From Taxawa tesnikishii (nom. ined.) (lineage: Eukaryota > Ascomycota > Dothideomycetes > Dothideales): 64,000 bases of DNA. Position 1 is the first letter of the stretch, and every line of letters starts with the position of its first letter. Made by a program: the position numbers and the translations under genes. Under the pieces are notes generated by a model. It had not been told where the DNA came from. It saw only the letters and a program-made list of their open reading frames with translations, and did no database searches. The stretch covers positions 186,001-250,000 of the forward strand of contig JAPDRO010000009.1 of NCBI GenBank assembly GCA_030247885.1, read 5' to 3'. Positions 9,710-21,225 of the stretch are shown piece after piece.

Positions 9710-12700
9710 ATGCCGTTCTTTTCAAAAGTGTTCAAGAACAAGGATGGCTCAACGCCGGCTGCGAAAGACAAGCGACAGCAACAGCATATCGACGGTCTTG
9801 CCCATGCGCCTACGAAGCCCAAACGAGTAATCAACTGGAATAGCAAGGAGGTTGATCCGGAAGATGTGGAAGAGCTCCTGCATCGTTGTACTTTGGAGAT
9901 GAAGTCAAGAGGTACTACCTGCTGGAGCCCGAATGCGCTGCTGGCGTACTGACTTTTGGATGTAGCGGAGGCACTCGATGCGCCCTTCTTACTTCTCCCT
10001 TTTCGACCCGAACTCGACACTGTTCCGGCTCGCACTTTCATCGGCAACTTCTTCCAGTCTAGGAGCGAACGCTCTTCCCGATACGCCGGCGCGGCATTGC
10101 AGCAGGAACTGAGGTTGACGGAACCAATTGTGAGATACAAAAGCTGTTGGTGACAGCATCGCCGTACTGACTGCATCAGGTCCTTTGCAGTATTGTCAAA
10201 TGGTGCTGGAGCCGAATACCCGGGGAGTCGTGACTTGGACAGTGTACGAGATGTTCAGGTTGGGAGAGCAAGGTCCGCAAATCAATATCTGCTTAGGTCG
10301 TTTCCGAGTTAACCGCTTCCCACAGACTCGAACATGGCGAGAACGGCATTCGATACTTTCATCCCCCTCAGCGTCGAGTCCGCCACTCGTAAGAACATCG
10401 TCTACGACTTCTTCGACCTCCTTGCAGCGATAGCAGCCCACGGCAAGACCAACGGTTTCGGTGGACGCAAGCTGTCACGCATGGCCGGGTGGTGGGCCTT
10501 TGAGCACTCGGATGACGGCAAAGGCTTCGAAGGCGGTTACAAGTCATGGACCAGGTAGGTTTGTTCGGACTATCGCTAGTGACCATTGTTGACCGTTGAA
10601 GCGCCGCGGATGCGTCGAGTCATCTGTTCTTCGCATACCTCCGATCGCTGTCGCCCGAGTCCGTAGAGGGTATCACTGGCATATCAACACTGCCTCGCTC
10701 GCTCCAGGCTCTTGTCGCACAAACCGAGTATCCTCCCGAAACGCCACTGCTCATGCAATCGACAACACCAAAGGTCGTGATGATAGTGGATTCCGTTTCG
10801 CCTACACCATTTGCACTGTTGAGAAGGGCAAAACATTTCCAGTACCGGGACGAAGACGAGTTGCTGCAGCAGTTCTCTCATTTCAGGGATCCTGTAGAAG
10901 CATTGACCGACGAGTGCAAGCGGGTTCTATATTGCATCGCTACCACTAACTCCTCCATTGCTCGATCGCGGCACGGAGGAATGACTACCACTCTGAACAA
11001 CCTGAACAACGGACCGGATGAGTCTTGGTCACGCTTTCAAGACCTAGGGTTCTCCGATAGCACGATTGGAGTGGGTAGTCCTGGCTCGAGTTCTACAACA
11101 TCGCAGAGGCAGGCCCTGAGATCTGCCCCACGATCGCGGCCCACTGACCTTGGACGGCCAACAACACCATCGTGGGCTGATTTCCTGTCATCAGGCTTTG
11201 CAGATGAGAATGTTGAAGGCCCTTCTAACCCAGCTCTTTTGCTTCCTCCGGACAAAATCCTGCCACCCATTGGTGGTGATGGGTTCAACAGGGCCAAGTC
11301 ACCGGGATTGGGCGAGGATGAAGACGGCCTGGAACCAGGAGAGCTAGCGAGCATCACACAGTTCGAATTGGATGATACTTTCTGGTGGGTCTGGATGACA
11401 AGCCTCGCAGCCGAAGAACCAACCGAAAGGAAGGCTGTATTCGGTCGTTGTGCCCTAATCGAAACAGATATATATGGTGGGCGCTGGCTTCTCATGGAGG
11501 AACAAGTGAAGGGTGCCTCGCCTGGTCCGGAAGAAGGTGCCTATATTGCAGAGAAGAAGTCCCTCTTCACTCTCAAACGGAAGAACAAGGATCGCAGAAA
11601 GTCGACCATGCAAGCAAAGTCGCCGGAACCAATGGAACCAGTCTCTCGTGGAGTGTCAGCTACACCGAGCAAGAGCAGTATGTCTCTTGACCAACAGGCA
11701 AAGATTAAGGCGGCCGCGGCTGCGTTGGCCCAGAAACAGAAGCAGCAAGACCCTGATCAGATCGCTCAGCGCCGTGGAAGAATTGAGGACGCCGCTTCGA
11801 CCAAAACCAACAGCATTTTTACGCTGGGTCTGACGAGTGAAGCTAGTCCAGCAATGAAATGGGCAAACGCATATGACAAGGAAGAAATTCGGAGACAGTA
11901 CCTCGGCGATAACTTTGCAGGAAAAGGTCTTGGTATGGACTCCGAACCATCTTCCGTCAGCGCAGAAGCAAGATACACCGATCCAGCGGTGTCCGCCGCG
12001 CCCATGCAATCTGCAAGCCAGGATAAACCAGAGCGTGAACTGCCAACTGTGTCCAAAGATGAGAAAATCGAAGCTCTGCCGGAAGCTACACCGTCTCCGC
12101 CTCCAGCACCACTTCCAAAAGAGCCTATAGTAACTGTTACACCGGTAGACGATGGTGCCTCTGTTGCCGCATCTGAGGCAGCGAGCGTACCTCTTCCAGA
12201 AATGACACCGCATGAGGAGAAGGCGATGGAGGCTTTGGAGAAGGCGATGGAGGCTCACGCAGCTCTGTCACCCAAGGTTACGCAAGTAGAGAGGAAACCC
12301 GTCCCACGGTCCAACGACATCAGTAACCACCCTGCTTTCAGGAATCGTGTTGAACAACAAAATGCGGGCAAAGCAGGTGGTAGTCCTGCAACCGAGGCGG
12401 CAAGGCGAGCGTGGGAAGCAAGAGACGCTGCTTCTGCTCATCCTGAGGCGAAGAAGACGGGCCAAGCAGGCATTAGGAAGTTCTTTGCAAAGAAGAGGGA
12501 TAATTCGGACCGTCAATCTCTGACAAAGCCGGCACCGCAGGGCCTTCAGCCTCCATCAGAAGCAAGCGTTGGACGCCACTTATCGTTGCTGCGGAAGAAG
12601 ACGCCAACCCAGGTACCAACACAGAACCGTGCTGCACCTGTGTCTGCAGCGGCTCTTGCAGCGGCTCCTGCAGCGGCTCCTGCTCCTGTCACGTCTCTTG

Positions 12701-13358
12701 CCGAACAGGAGGCCCCTTCGTCAAACGGCCAACACAACGACTCTGAGGTCGGAACCATGTCCCGCGTAGATAGCGAAGAGCATCACGACGCCGCTCACGC
12801 CTTCTCGCGGTTCGACCAAGGCCCACTTGACGGTGTCCCGGCTTTTGTGCCGGGTGGGCCGAGAGAGTCGTACGACGACGGAGCTCCATCTATTTCCACT
12901 CAAAATGACCATGAGCCCGACTACTTCCACCAGCAGACGAGCAACGAACCCCAGCGCTCGGAGTATGCTACGCCCGTCGGAGACCTCAACAGCTCGTCCG
13001 CCAGACATGGCGGCACATGGCTCAACTACCGTCCGGAGGGAACTGCAGAACCCTCCAGCGACGCTGCATCGGAAGTGTCCATGGACTATCCCAGCGAGCC
13101 AGTAGCACCAACCGTCAACGACCGCTGGGCACAAATCAGGAAGAATGCCGCGGAACGAGCCGCTAGAATGAGCGAGGAACAGAGCGGACGAAGCCAGACC
13201 ACACGCACTGAAGATGATGGCGAGACGAGCGGTGAAGAAAGTGAGTATCCGCCGGATCCCTTCATTTGCAAAATTGAAACTAATGCGTTGCAGCAATCGA
13301 GGCGCGTGTTGCTCGCATCAAAGCCCGTGTCGCCGAACTCACGGGCAACCAGCGATAG
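9710..13358 (+). CDS. Msb1/Mug8-domain polarity protein
   Basis: Six exons: 9710-9911, 9966-10129, 10180-10272, 10326-10554, 10602-13240 and 13294-13358. They close to about 1130 residues. Residues ~40-400 form the Msb1/Mug8 domain, with blocks such as FLLLPFRPE, LRLTEPIVLCSIVKWCW, FDFFDLLAAIAAHGKTNG-like sequence, GRKLSRMAGWWAFEH, FFAYLRSLSPES and VVMIVDSVSPTPFALLRRAK. The remainder is long and disordered and ends in a short coiled coil (TIEARVARIKARVAEL). In yeasts Msb1 works with Rho/Cdc42 at bud sites and Mug8 is meiotic; a morphogenesis role here is inferred. One frame break lies at the G4 run 10222-10225, inside the conserved WCWSRIPGGVVTW segment, and needs one added G. Confidence 0.87.
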
Positions 13359-14106
13359 TATCGCCTCCTCTGCCACCGTCGATGAAAGGATGACCCATGT
13401 AATAGATACCTTTGGGTTTTGCTGCAGCGACGGATCCTTTCTTTCTTCTATACCCCACAAAGCGTTTCTTCCTTCGTATCGTACATTCTATCCTTCAACC
13501 CGACTTGTTGTCACGTCCTTGCCATTGTTGCTTTCTTGATACCATGTTTTCGCTGTTTTTTTCTTGTCGAACCTTAGAAGGGTTGGTACGAGCCTGGACG
13601 GCCCTTGAGCGTCTGTAGATACTTACGGCGCGGTATTTAATCATGCTTACTTCGTATGATGATGCATTTTTCTTACACTGCCGCCACCTTCCCGTGAAGA
13701 GAGGTCATCCATCTGTGGAAAGAAATCATCCATATGCCTGCTCATTCCCTATCTCGAGGTTCGGAGCACTAAGTGACTTGGCAGTGGTGTTCTTCTTAAC
13801 CCAACTAGCGAAAATTGCCCGGAAGCACTAAGGAGATGACGATTTTCTTTTGCAGGCAACGGACAGAGTCGTTTGGGGTGTTACCGTGTTTTTGAAGTTG
13901 CAGTGGATCTAGTGTCGCGAGATCGTCCCACTCAAGATCATGCTACATGCACCAAAGCTCCAGCTGAAGCGGGGTTGTCGTGTATGGTGTACTCCATAGA
14001 GAGTCTCTATCTAAATAGAAGACGTGCAAAAACACATCAATAGACTGCATCTGCTTCTTTCTAGTACCATACACGCTCCTAAAGCTCAATCAACCAAGCC
14101 ATCAAG
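13359..14106. other. Intergenic region, nothing recognised
   Basis: The 3' flank of the Msb1/Mug8 gene and the promoter of the dehydrogenase gene. AT-rich in parts, with no supported open frame. Confidence 0.5.
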
Positions 14107-15028
14107 ATGGAGGGTAAAGTCATCGCAATCACGGGAGGAGCGTCAGGGATCGGGCTTTCCCTTGCGAAACTACTCACATCCAGAGGCTGCAAAGTCTCCA
14201 TCGCCGACGTGTCTCAGGCAAGCCTCGACGCTGCTGTAGCTTCCCTCGACACGCATCAGATCGTAAGCACGCAATGCGACGTTCGCGATCTCTCCTCCGT
14301 CGCGGCCTGGCTCAAGAAAACGGTTGACGAGTTCGGCCGGCTCGATGGGGCGGCGAACCTCGCTGGCATACATCAAAGACTGGACAGATCGAACCAGCTT
14401 CATGAGATGGAGGAAGAGGAATGGGATGCCATTATCGGAATCAATCTGACGGGGTCATGCACTGCATGAAAGAGGAGTTGAAAGCCATGCAGAAAGGGGC
14501 GAGCATCGTCAACGCATCTTCGATCGCCGGCCTGGTCGGTCTCAATCATACCGCCGCGTACTGCGCGGCGAAACATGGTGTTATTGGGCTGACCAAGGCT
14601 GCGGCGAAGGAGAACGGAGGTAGGGGATCAGGGTCAATGCCGTGGTAAGCTAGAGATTCTTGAACCCGAGTCAATCGTACATGGGCTGATGTTGATTTCC
14701 ACAGGCACCGGGGTGGATTGACACACCAATGGTAGGTTTGCACTGACGGCCATTGCCGGAGGCTGGTTCGGTCGCTGATGCGATGCAGACGGACAGCGTT
14801 GAGAGACAAGCTGGGAAAGAACGCATCGTTGGCGCACTTGAGAGGGCGGCGATGCCGAGGAAGGCTGATGCGAGCGAGGTAGCGAAGGTGATCGCTTTTC
14901 TTCTGAGCGATGAGGCATCGTTCGTAACCGGCTCGGTAGGTTCGGAAAGGAGAAAGTGCTATACGCGCCGTGTGTTGTGCTAATCGGTATGACAGGTATA
15001 CACCGTTGACGCAGGGTGGACGTGTTGA
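14107..15028 (+). CDS. Short-chain dehydrogenase/reductase (classical SDR)
   Basis: Four exons: 14107-14644, 14705-14731, 14789-14935 and 14996-15028, giving 248 residues. The N-terminus has the Rossmann motif TGGASGIG. NLAGI, the INLTG helix, the catalytic Ser in SSIAGLVG, the YCAAK motif (YxxxK) and the APGWIDTPM turn follow in order. The C-terminus FLLSDEASFVTGSVYTVDAGW is standard for the family. These enzymes oxidise or reduce alcohols and ketones with NAD(P)(H); the substrate cannot be told from sequence. Two frame breaks occur, both in G4 runs (14451-14454 before VMHCMKEEL, and 14623-14626 before IRVNAV). Each is resolved by one extra G. All active-site residues are present, so I favour missing bases over decay. 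Confidence 0.85.
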
Positions 15029-15245
15029 AGATTTCTCGTAGCCACAAGGTCGTTGTTGTGTTTGTAGCCTTCACTTGACTTGTTTTGTTGATAATGAGTT
15101 CAATGGCAGAGAGTAGAAACGATTGCGTCAATCACGTGCCGCTTGCATGACCTCATCACGGCTGGACATCTTCTTGTTGGAGCTTCCTGTACTCGAGCAT
15201 CACATCACATCCTATCCCACAGTCTTCAGTCCAGCACAGCTCAGC

Positions 15246-16276
15246 ATGTCTCCCGTCAGAGCACTGTTTAAAGCGACCCGCGCCGCACCTCGCGTTGCCC
15301 GCCCACTTAGCACGTCCGCCGCCCGCTTCAATGGCATGCCGAAGCCGGGCAAAGAGCGGTACCAAGAGAGGCAAGACGAGTATGAGAAGATCCAGAAAGA
15401 GCAGAAGCCCTTGAATCCTCACATGACAAACACCAACTCGACCATTGCCAACGAGATGCCTTCGATCGGAAAGGCTGCACCACCGCCAGAGCTGCTCGCC
15501 AGTGTGGACGGAGACTTCACGCCAAAGGACTCTGTTCCCGAGAACACCGAGAGGATGACTGGCGGTACCCAGAAGAGCCAGCCCGAGTCCGGCGTCAACG
15601 CCGACCTTGATGTAGGTGAAATCGAAGGTGGTTCGTTCCGGGTTGAGCCATTGAGGAGGACGGGAGAAGACGCCAACACTATCCGGGCGAGGCTACTATG
15701 TTCGTGGACGACGTCGACTGGCACCGCTTAGAACCAACCGCTAACGAAGCTCTTGTAACAGATCAAAGCAGGAAGCGGGGGACGCTAGAGAGCGACCTCC
15801 TTCTGTCCACCTTCGCCGATGCCAACCTCGCTACCATGACACCAAAGCAGCTGCAGCAATACGATCTTTTCCTGGACGAGAATGACTGGGACATCTACTA
15901 CTGGGTAACACAAGAGCCGACACCAACATCCATGGTTTATGCTGAGGGCGCCGGTCCGGAATACGCCGCGCCAGCTGCTCAGGGTAAATCTCCACCGGGC
16001 AAGAAGCCCACGGACGAATGGCGGACCCAAGACCGTGTTGGCGAGTGGGCACAGACCGTGGGTGCCTTCAAGCCCGCGTATCGTCCCGTTCCAAAGCGGT
16101 GGAAGAACTCTGAAATCTTGTCCATGTTGAGGAAGCACGTCAAAGACCGTAGCGCCGGAGGTGTTCACGAGGAAAGCTCGCCGGGAGTGGACGGAAAGGG
16201 ACTCAGCCAAAGCGTTCAAGGCACCGGAGGAGGTGGACTTGGTTTCATGCCGCCTTTGAAGAACTTTGACAAGTGA
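15246..16276 (+). CDS. SDH5: Succinate dehydrogenase assembly factor 2, mitochondrial (SDHAF2/Sdh5)
   Basis: Two exons, 15246-15699 and 15762-16276, split by a 62-bp intron with a GCTAACG branch site; 322 residues. The start [20 protein letters not shown] is Arg-rich and lacks acids, as a mitochondrial presequence should. The conserved core begins after the intron: [18 protein letters not shown], then [11 protein letters not shown] and QEPTPTS (about residues 150-225). A fungal C-terminal extension contains [10 protein letters not shown]-like and [11 protein letters not shown] blocks. The family attaches FAD to the flavoprotein subunit of complex II in the matrix. An upstream in-frame start at 15123 exists, but the presequence favours 15246. 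Confidence 0.93.
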
Positions 16277-16692
16277 AATACCGGAAACGGCAGGCGTTTG
16301 TAGGTTACTGAGCCCAGCTGTAAATACGTACCATTCGCGTTGTTCGTTCCACGACGGTCCCTTCAACACACTGAGCCGCTATTCCGGAAGTCACGTTTTC
16401 GCGAGTTGCCTTGCGTTCAAGTAAGTGGCAGATGGTACTTACTTCTGGGGGCGGTCGTGCTCCCCTTTCTCCGTTCAATCGCAACCCCGACAACGAACGC
16501 GCTTTCTGCTTTCCACCCTCGACGGAAACAAGTCGGATCCCCCTGAATATGTCACGCTCCTACTTCTACCTCAACCCTCTACTTCGTACATATGTCCCAC
16601 GCCTCATTTCACTCTCCGTTCCACGTCGCACACTCCTGCTCAACACTCCAGTCTTACGTCCCAGTCATTACCAATTTTACAGCCTCAACAGA
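16277..16692. other. Intergenic region and upstream region of the BTB gene
   Basis: The frame of the BTB gene stays open back to 16411, with further in-frame ATGs (for example 16549), so the true start could be upstream of the one chosen. Otherwise nothing is recognised. Confidence 0.4.
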
Positions 16693-17841
16693 ATGTCACC
16701 CACAAATGCATCCATCTCCACCCTCAACGTTCCCACACGCACGACGCGTCCAGGCCATTCTCGGTCGGCCTCATCGAGTTCACTCCATATCGTTGATGAG
16801 CCGCTCACTCCCCAGATACGGACCAGCCAGTCTACTTCTGATCTACCATCAGCGGTGGAAGGAAACTCGGCTACTGAGAAGGATGGGAAGCCTGCCCTTC
16901 AACTTCCGATGCCCGCACGACCTGCGTATGGACGGGCCGCGCCCTCCACTGACCTCCGATCTGGTCTGGCCTCTCCAGTAATTCCTGTGGGAGCCGTTGA
17001 GTACATTATCCTCTGGCGAACTCGGCTCAAGCGAGCGCTGAAGCTGAGGTTGAGGGTGCCTGAAGCTGATCGCGGTCACAGACAACTCATCTCATCCATG
17101 CACACGGACCAGCACACGATTCCTCACGTCAAGGACGTCACGACGCTCTACGCCGGCTCTAGCCACAAGGCTTTCAATGCGCACGTCGAACTCCTGACCA
17201 CCAAAGTTCCCTTCTTCGGGAAGCTCTTCGCGTTCAACGCCGAGCCGACTGCCGAGCAGCTCACGTTTCCCGATCTGGACGAGTACGCATTCGCGCTCTT
17301 CATCCGCTGGATCTATGGTGGGAAGCTGCACGGTCCGCACGACTTCCACAGCTTCCAGCATTACCTGTGCTGCTACGTGCTGGCTCTGCGCTGGCATATC
17401 GAGGTCCTGTGCAACAACAGTCAGCATCCCCTCCTTGTCATCCCTTGTTTCCACATTCAACAGACTAATGATGGTGGTGGAGTAGTCATGGATCTCTGCC
17501 GTATCTACTATCGGCAAAACAGCATGACGGCGCCAGCCTACCGTCTCGAGTTCATCTACACCTACACCGACGTGCCGAACCACATGCGCAACTTCCTCGT
17601 TACTACGGCCGCGTACCGTTGCCTCTGCGAAGCTCCGGCCGAACCCGGCATGTACATGAGCCACTCGATCAAGACGCTCCTCGAAAAGGGTGGAGACTTC
17701 GCCGTCGACTTCGCGCAGGCGTTGGTCAAGCTGGGCAGGAACGGCATTGAGGATGTACGTAAGGGTGATCCGTGCACTTTCCATGAACACGCGGACGGGA
17801 AGAGATGCCCCAGGAATGTGATTGAACCGTATATGGCTTGA
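16693..17841 (+). CDS. BTB/POZ-domain protein
   Basis: A start at 16693 gives MSPTNASISTL and a Ser/Thr-rich low-complexity region, then a BTB/POZ-type fold (about residues 135-230). Recognisable parts are DVTTLYAGSSHKAFNAHVEL, KVPFFGKLFAF, FPDLDEYAFALFIRWIYGG and YVLALRWHIEVL. The C-terminal part has TAPAYRLEFIYTYTDVPNHM and MRNFLVTTAAYRC. A probable 66-bp intron (17420-17485, GTCAGC..GGAGTAG, with CTAATG branch) would remove a segment that is open in frame. The product is therefore 360 residues spliced or 382 unspliced. Such stand-alone BTB proteins are numerous in dothideomycetes and are generally unstudied; BTB domains mediate dimerisation or cullin-3 binding. Confidence 0.8.
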   Translation: MSPTNASISTLNVPTRTTRPGHSRSASSSSLHIVDEPLTPQIRTSQSTSDLPSAVEGNSATEKDGKPALQLPMPARPAYGRAAPSTDLRSGLASPVIPVGAVEYIILWRTRLKRALKLRLRVPEADRGHRQLISSMHTDQHTIPHVKDVTTLYAGSSHKAFNAHVELLTTKVPFFGKLFAFNAEPTAEQLTFPDLDEYAFALFIRWIYGGKLHGPHDFHSFQHYLCCYVLALRWHIEVLCNNSQHPLLVIPCFHIQQTNDGGGVVMDLCRIYYRQNSMTAPAYRLEFIYTYTDVPNHMRNFLVTTAAYRCLCEAPAEPGMYMSHSIKTLLEKGGDFAVDFAQALVKLGRNGIEDVRKGDPCTFHEHADGKRCPRNVIEPYMA

Positions 17842-18035
17842 GGTGAACGAGGAGCCCGCAACGAGAGCAGCGGTTGAGTGATGGGAAATCGTTTGGTTGG
17901 GGTTGATGTTGGGGGAAAGAACCTGTGTACACTAGGCGCCCTTGTTCCTATATACCGTACCTGTCCTATGCCGCTAAACCCACAGAAGGAGGCTCATGAC
18001 CCCAGAATCGCATCAACAATACTTTTCGTCTCCTT

Positions 18036-18923
18036 CTAGATCAGGTGCTTCGATCTGCCCACGAATGTCAGCTTCGTCCCTGTCTCTTCCGAAATAACAT
18101 CGCGCAATACGCACCTGAAGTATGCTCTCAAGTAGACGATCTGCCACGCGCCGAGACCGACCAACATGCCCATAGTGCCGAAAGCGAACCACTTGACGCG
18201 CTCATTCGTGCTCTCGTTCGTATCACGCAGCTTCTGTTCTCTTCCCCTCAGGTATTCCATCTCGGAGACGATCTCACCAACCAGCTCTTCGATTCTGCGC
18301 AGCTCCGTTTCTACCGGCTTCAGCTTCTCGCCGGCCTGGATCGCGGACCAATCCTTTGCGTCGGCGCCGATATCAATGTCGAGCTCGACGTGGCGTGTTG
18401 GGTTCATGACGGCACCGGCTGCGTAACGTCAGCTCTACCACGTCCTACAATGTACCAGGGAAAGGGGGAGGATTTGGCGTACAGGACGTGAGGATATTCT
18501 CGAAGCAAACATCAAACGCCGAGTCAGCGTGCGAGGTGAAGGCATAGCGGTTCTCCCCGGCCACGTCTCTTGGGCGACCGTAGTCATTTCCTACTGCATC
18601 TTTGATCTGTATGTCCTCTGTATCAGCCCCGCGCTATCTCGTTCTCTTTCCGGCACGTTTCTTCTTCGTCTGCTACTGCTGTAGGAGTTGTAGGACACGC
18701 GACCACGCACATGCATATTCAACATTTGTCCGTCGCCCCTCGCGCCACTGACGGTGACCGTCACGACGACGAGCTGGTCCTTGGCGACGAAATTCCGTAT
18801 GCAGCGCTCATGTTTGGCGGATTCGGCGCCCGGGTGGGCCTGGATGTCGAACTTGAGGGCGAGCGTGAGCGGCAGAAGCGCGAAGAGGAGGAGCTGGATT
18901 AGCCAGCTTGGTTGGGAGGCCAT
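18036..18923 (-). CDS. ERV25: p24-family cargo receptor Erv25 (COPII vesicles)
   Basis: Four exons: 18711-18923, 18483-18606, 18115-18418 and 18036-18054. They total 219 residues. [19 protein letters not shown] is a signal peptide. The GOLD domain follows, with the Cys pair in ERCIRNF and FDVCFENIL. Then come the long heptad region [20 protein letters not shown], the p24 box [16 protein letters not shown], one transmembrane helix and the short cytosolic tail YFRSKHLI. These features match Erv25/TMED10, which cycles between ER and Golgi with Emp24 to load GPI-anchored cargo. Splice phases all close and no frame break is needed. Confidence 0.93.
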
Positions 18924-19518
18924 GGTGTGCTGCCGGATTGGAAGTCGACAGGTAATCGCTCTTCCTGAAATTAATTGTTCGTCTTCAGGAGCTGCAGCGA
19001 TATACAGCTGGCCTCGCATCGAGGGTCCAAAACGAGGCTTGGCATGGGGTAAAGCGGGACATGCCGCATGGGAGGAGAGGCAAGACAGCCAGAATGTTTC
19101 TCTCAACCTTCGGTCACGTTACATTACGCACCTCACTGTATACAGGACTACGGGACAGTGAAGCCATCCTCTTCCCCTGCGTTGAATTTCTGCGTACACA
19201 CCCAGGTGTGCCTGCAAGCCGGATATCTACCACGAATCGCAGGAAATTACACTCAGATATCTCTTGACTCGCATTATGGGCCTCTGGTATAGGCTTTTAC
19301 GACCCAGCCCATAGAGGTTGTACCTGGAGAGCCCTCAGAGCTCTTATGAGTCGATCGCTCTGTCCTTCAGGGACTTGAAGTACGTCTAGGGCCTCGCTGG
19401 CAAGCTTTCGAAGGATTCAGACTCTCTCATGCCAGGTGAAGTCTTCGCCATGCATACCAAGCTGCGGATCTGGGTATAGATAGGTTAGGCTGAGCGCAGC
19501 TTCTTTCGCTTAAGTAAC
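18924..19518. other. Intergenic region, nothing recognised
   Basis: The Erv25 promoter side and upstream DNA of the lectin-like relic. No supported open frame. Confidence 0.45.
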
Positions 19519-20213
19519 ATGAAATACCCCCAAGCCCCTCGACACCGCTTCGACATCCCTCTCATCAGTGCTTCACTTCTCGTGACTTTCATACTTTCTT
19601 CATTCCAGAATTTACCGACACCGAGGCAGGGAAGAGGAAGTTCAACCTTGACCGCACAATCACACTGCACGTTCCGGTTGGAGTTATCCTGGTCATCATT
19701 GTCGTTGTGGCTGCTGTGATTGGAGGCGTTCTGAGCAGCAGTCATCACGAAAACAAGGAGCTCGCATCGTCAGTCCCGTGCGTGTGTTAATCCCACCTTA
19801 AAACCAGAAACCAGCCACTCCGACGCGACAGATGGTCCCGCTTCGGCAACCACTCCAACATCCGCCAGTGGCTTTCAAGTCAGTGCTACAGACAGCGCGG
19901 GGACAGCAACGAGGACTAGTGGAAAAAGGCACAGGACTTCCCTCAGCAACGAAGCTGTTGGGTGTCGCAACTCTGAACCCTCCGTTCCTCGAAATAATGA
20001 CGGTGTGCTATCAAAGCCCGAACGGCTCCGTCTATGAAGTCTCCTAGCCTCTCGGCTTCTGGGACAGCTCCCATACAACGATATCAAGAAACTGGAGCAT
20101 GGTGACCAGCGCCGCAGACTCCCCATCCCCGCTCGCCGTCTCCATATTCCCCAACGCTGTCACAAAGGGCTCCATCTTCCACCTCCTCTTCACTCAGAAC
20201 GGCGGGACATAAA
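19519..20213 (+). pseudogene. Decayed single-pass membrane protein with lectin-like outer domain
   Basis: A start at 19519 joined over a 41-bp intron (19568-19608) gives a short cytosolic part ending DTEAGKRKFNLDRTI. A strong transmembrane helix follows (VGVILVIIVVVAAVIGGVL), then SSSHHENK. Beyond, a Ser/Thr-rich linker and propeller-like pieces can be read (LGVATLNPPFLEIMTVCYQS and, after an in-frame TAG at 20045, FWDSSHTTISRNWSMVTSA). This order (short tail, one membrane helix, Ser/Thr linker, fucose-lectin-like repeats) is common in dothideomycete proteins. The pieces lie in different frames and are interrupted by a stop, and the lectin domain is much too short. I think it is a relic, but missing bases may contribute. 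Confidence 0.4.
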
Positions 20214-20773
20214 CATGCGTACGGATCCAACCTCGAGGAGCGAGGTTGGTGACGAGGATCGTGTAGAGCGTGAGTGAGGCGGGAGAGCTGGTGGTGTTGG
20301 ATGAGGTCGAAATGGATTAAGTGAAAATGGATTAGGTGACTGGGAATACTAGCCTTGAATATGTCAAGCATTCCATCACATTAGCATCATAACCTGACAA
20401 GATCACACTTCATGTTTTACAGAAGTCAGATCTTCTCGCAATTTGTCAATAGTGTCGCTTGTATAGTGTCAAAGGGCTTCGCTGACTCAATTCGGAGCCA
20501 CAACGAGGAAGCGAAGAAGGGTTGTGAGGTCAGGCACAACGCTAGGGAGGAGCCAAGCTGGTACGTCTACGATATAAGTAAAGAGGATTACGGGACTGAT
20601 CAGGTCCCGTTGTAATGCTTGGGAATGGTTTAGCTGGTCTCAATGCTGTTATGCCAGATAGCAAACATCGTAGTTAATGTGATCGCATTCGGTCGGTCGT
20701 TTGTGAATTCGTTTCAGGGCTCAGCAAAAAGATTTTGAGAACTGATCTGGTTCTCGATTGATAGCTTAGGAAT
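20214..20773. other. Intergenic region, nothing recognised
   Basis: No supported gene. A few ATGGATTAxGTGA-type near-repeats occur at about 20308-20340. Confidence 0.45.
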
Positions 20774-20870
20774 AGCCCAACGCGGGGTCGAACCCGCAAC
20801 CTTCAGATGAATCCCTGATTCATGCGTTGATGATAAGAGTCTCACGCTCTACCGATTGAGCTAGCCCGGC
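20774..20870 (-). tRNA. tRNA-Lys (anticodon CUU) with a ~25-nt intron
   Basis: Read on the minus strand from 20870: acceptor arm GCCGGGC, D-arm AGCTCAATCGGTAGAGC, anticodon loop CTCTTA, an inserted ~25-nt intron after the base 3' of the anticodon, T-arm GCGGGTTCGAACCCCGC and acceptor 3' strand GTTGGGC plus discriminator T. The anticodon CTT reads lysine AAG codons. The intron sits at the canonical position 37/38. Two mismatches are visible, one in the acceptor stem (G4 with G69) and one in the anticodon stem. That is unusual for a highly expressed tRNA and could mean a divergent or partly decayed copy. Confidence 0.82.
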
Positions 20871-21196
20871 GGCTCAATTGGATGTCACCGTGGTGGACCA
20901 CGGCAAGACTTGGGTTCTTGGAATAGGAGAACAACTGCAAAAGTAATAAAGGCTTGTCATTAGGTATTGGGAGTGGTTGATGAGATCTGCTCCCTATCCG
21001 GTCCAGAATGTCTGGCGTTAGAACACGGGGTGGTCTAAGCCAGCGGCACGCGCGTGCACAGCCATTTCCGGTATATTGAGTGCGGCAGTGACAGTTTGCA
21101 TTGTGTTGTGGATTGGAATCAGGCGCAGGAGATCGGATTTCCCATTTCAGTACACTGGTGATGCAAACGTTCACGTGACATTATCAATTAATCGAT
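20871..21196. other. Intergenic region between tRNA-Lys and the PCNA promoter
   Basis: No gene recognised. Confidence 0.4.
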
Positions 21197-21225
21197 CGGC
21201 GCGCCAAAACGCGAGGCGGACGCGT
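21197..21225 (+). promoter_or_regulatory. Cell-cycle boxes upstream of PCNA (E2F-like site and MCB)
   Basis: GGCGCGCCAAAACGCG, whose complement contains the E2F-type core TTTTGGCGC, is followed by ACGCGT at 21220-21225. The boxes lie about 160-190 bp before the PCNA start. ACGCGT is the MluI cell-cycle box bound by MBF in yeasts and drives G1/S expression of replication genes. Confidence 0.65.
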
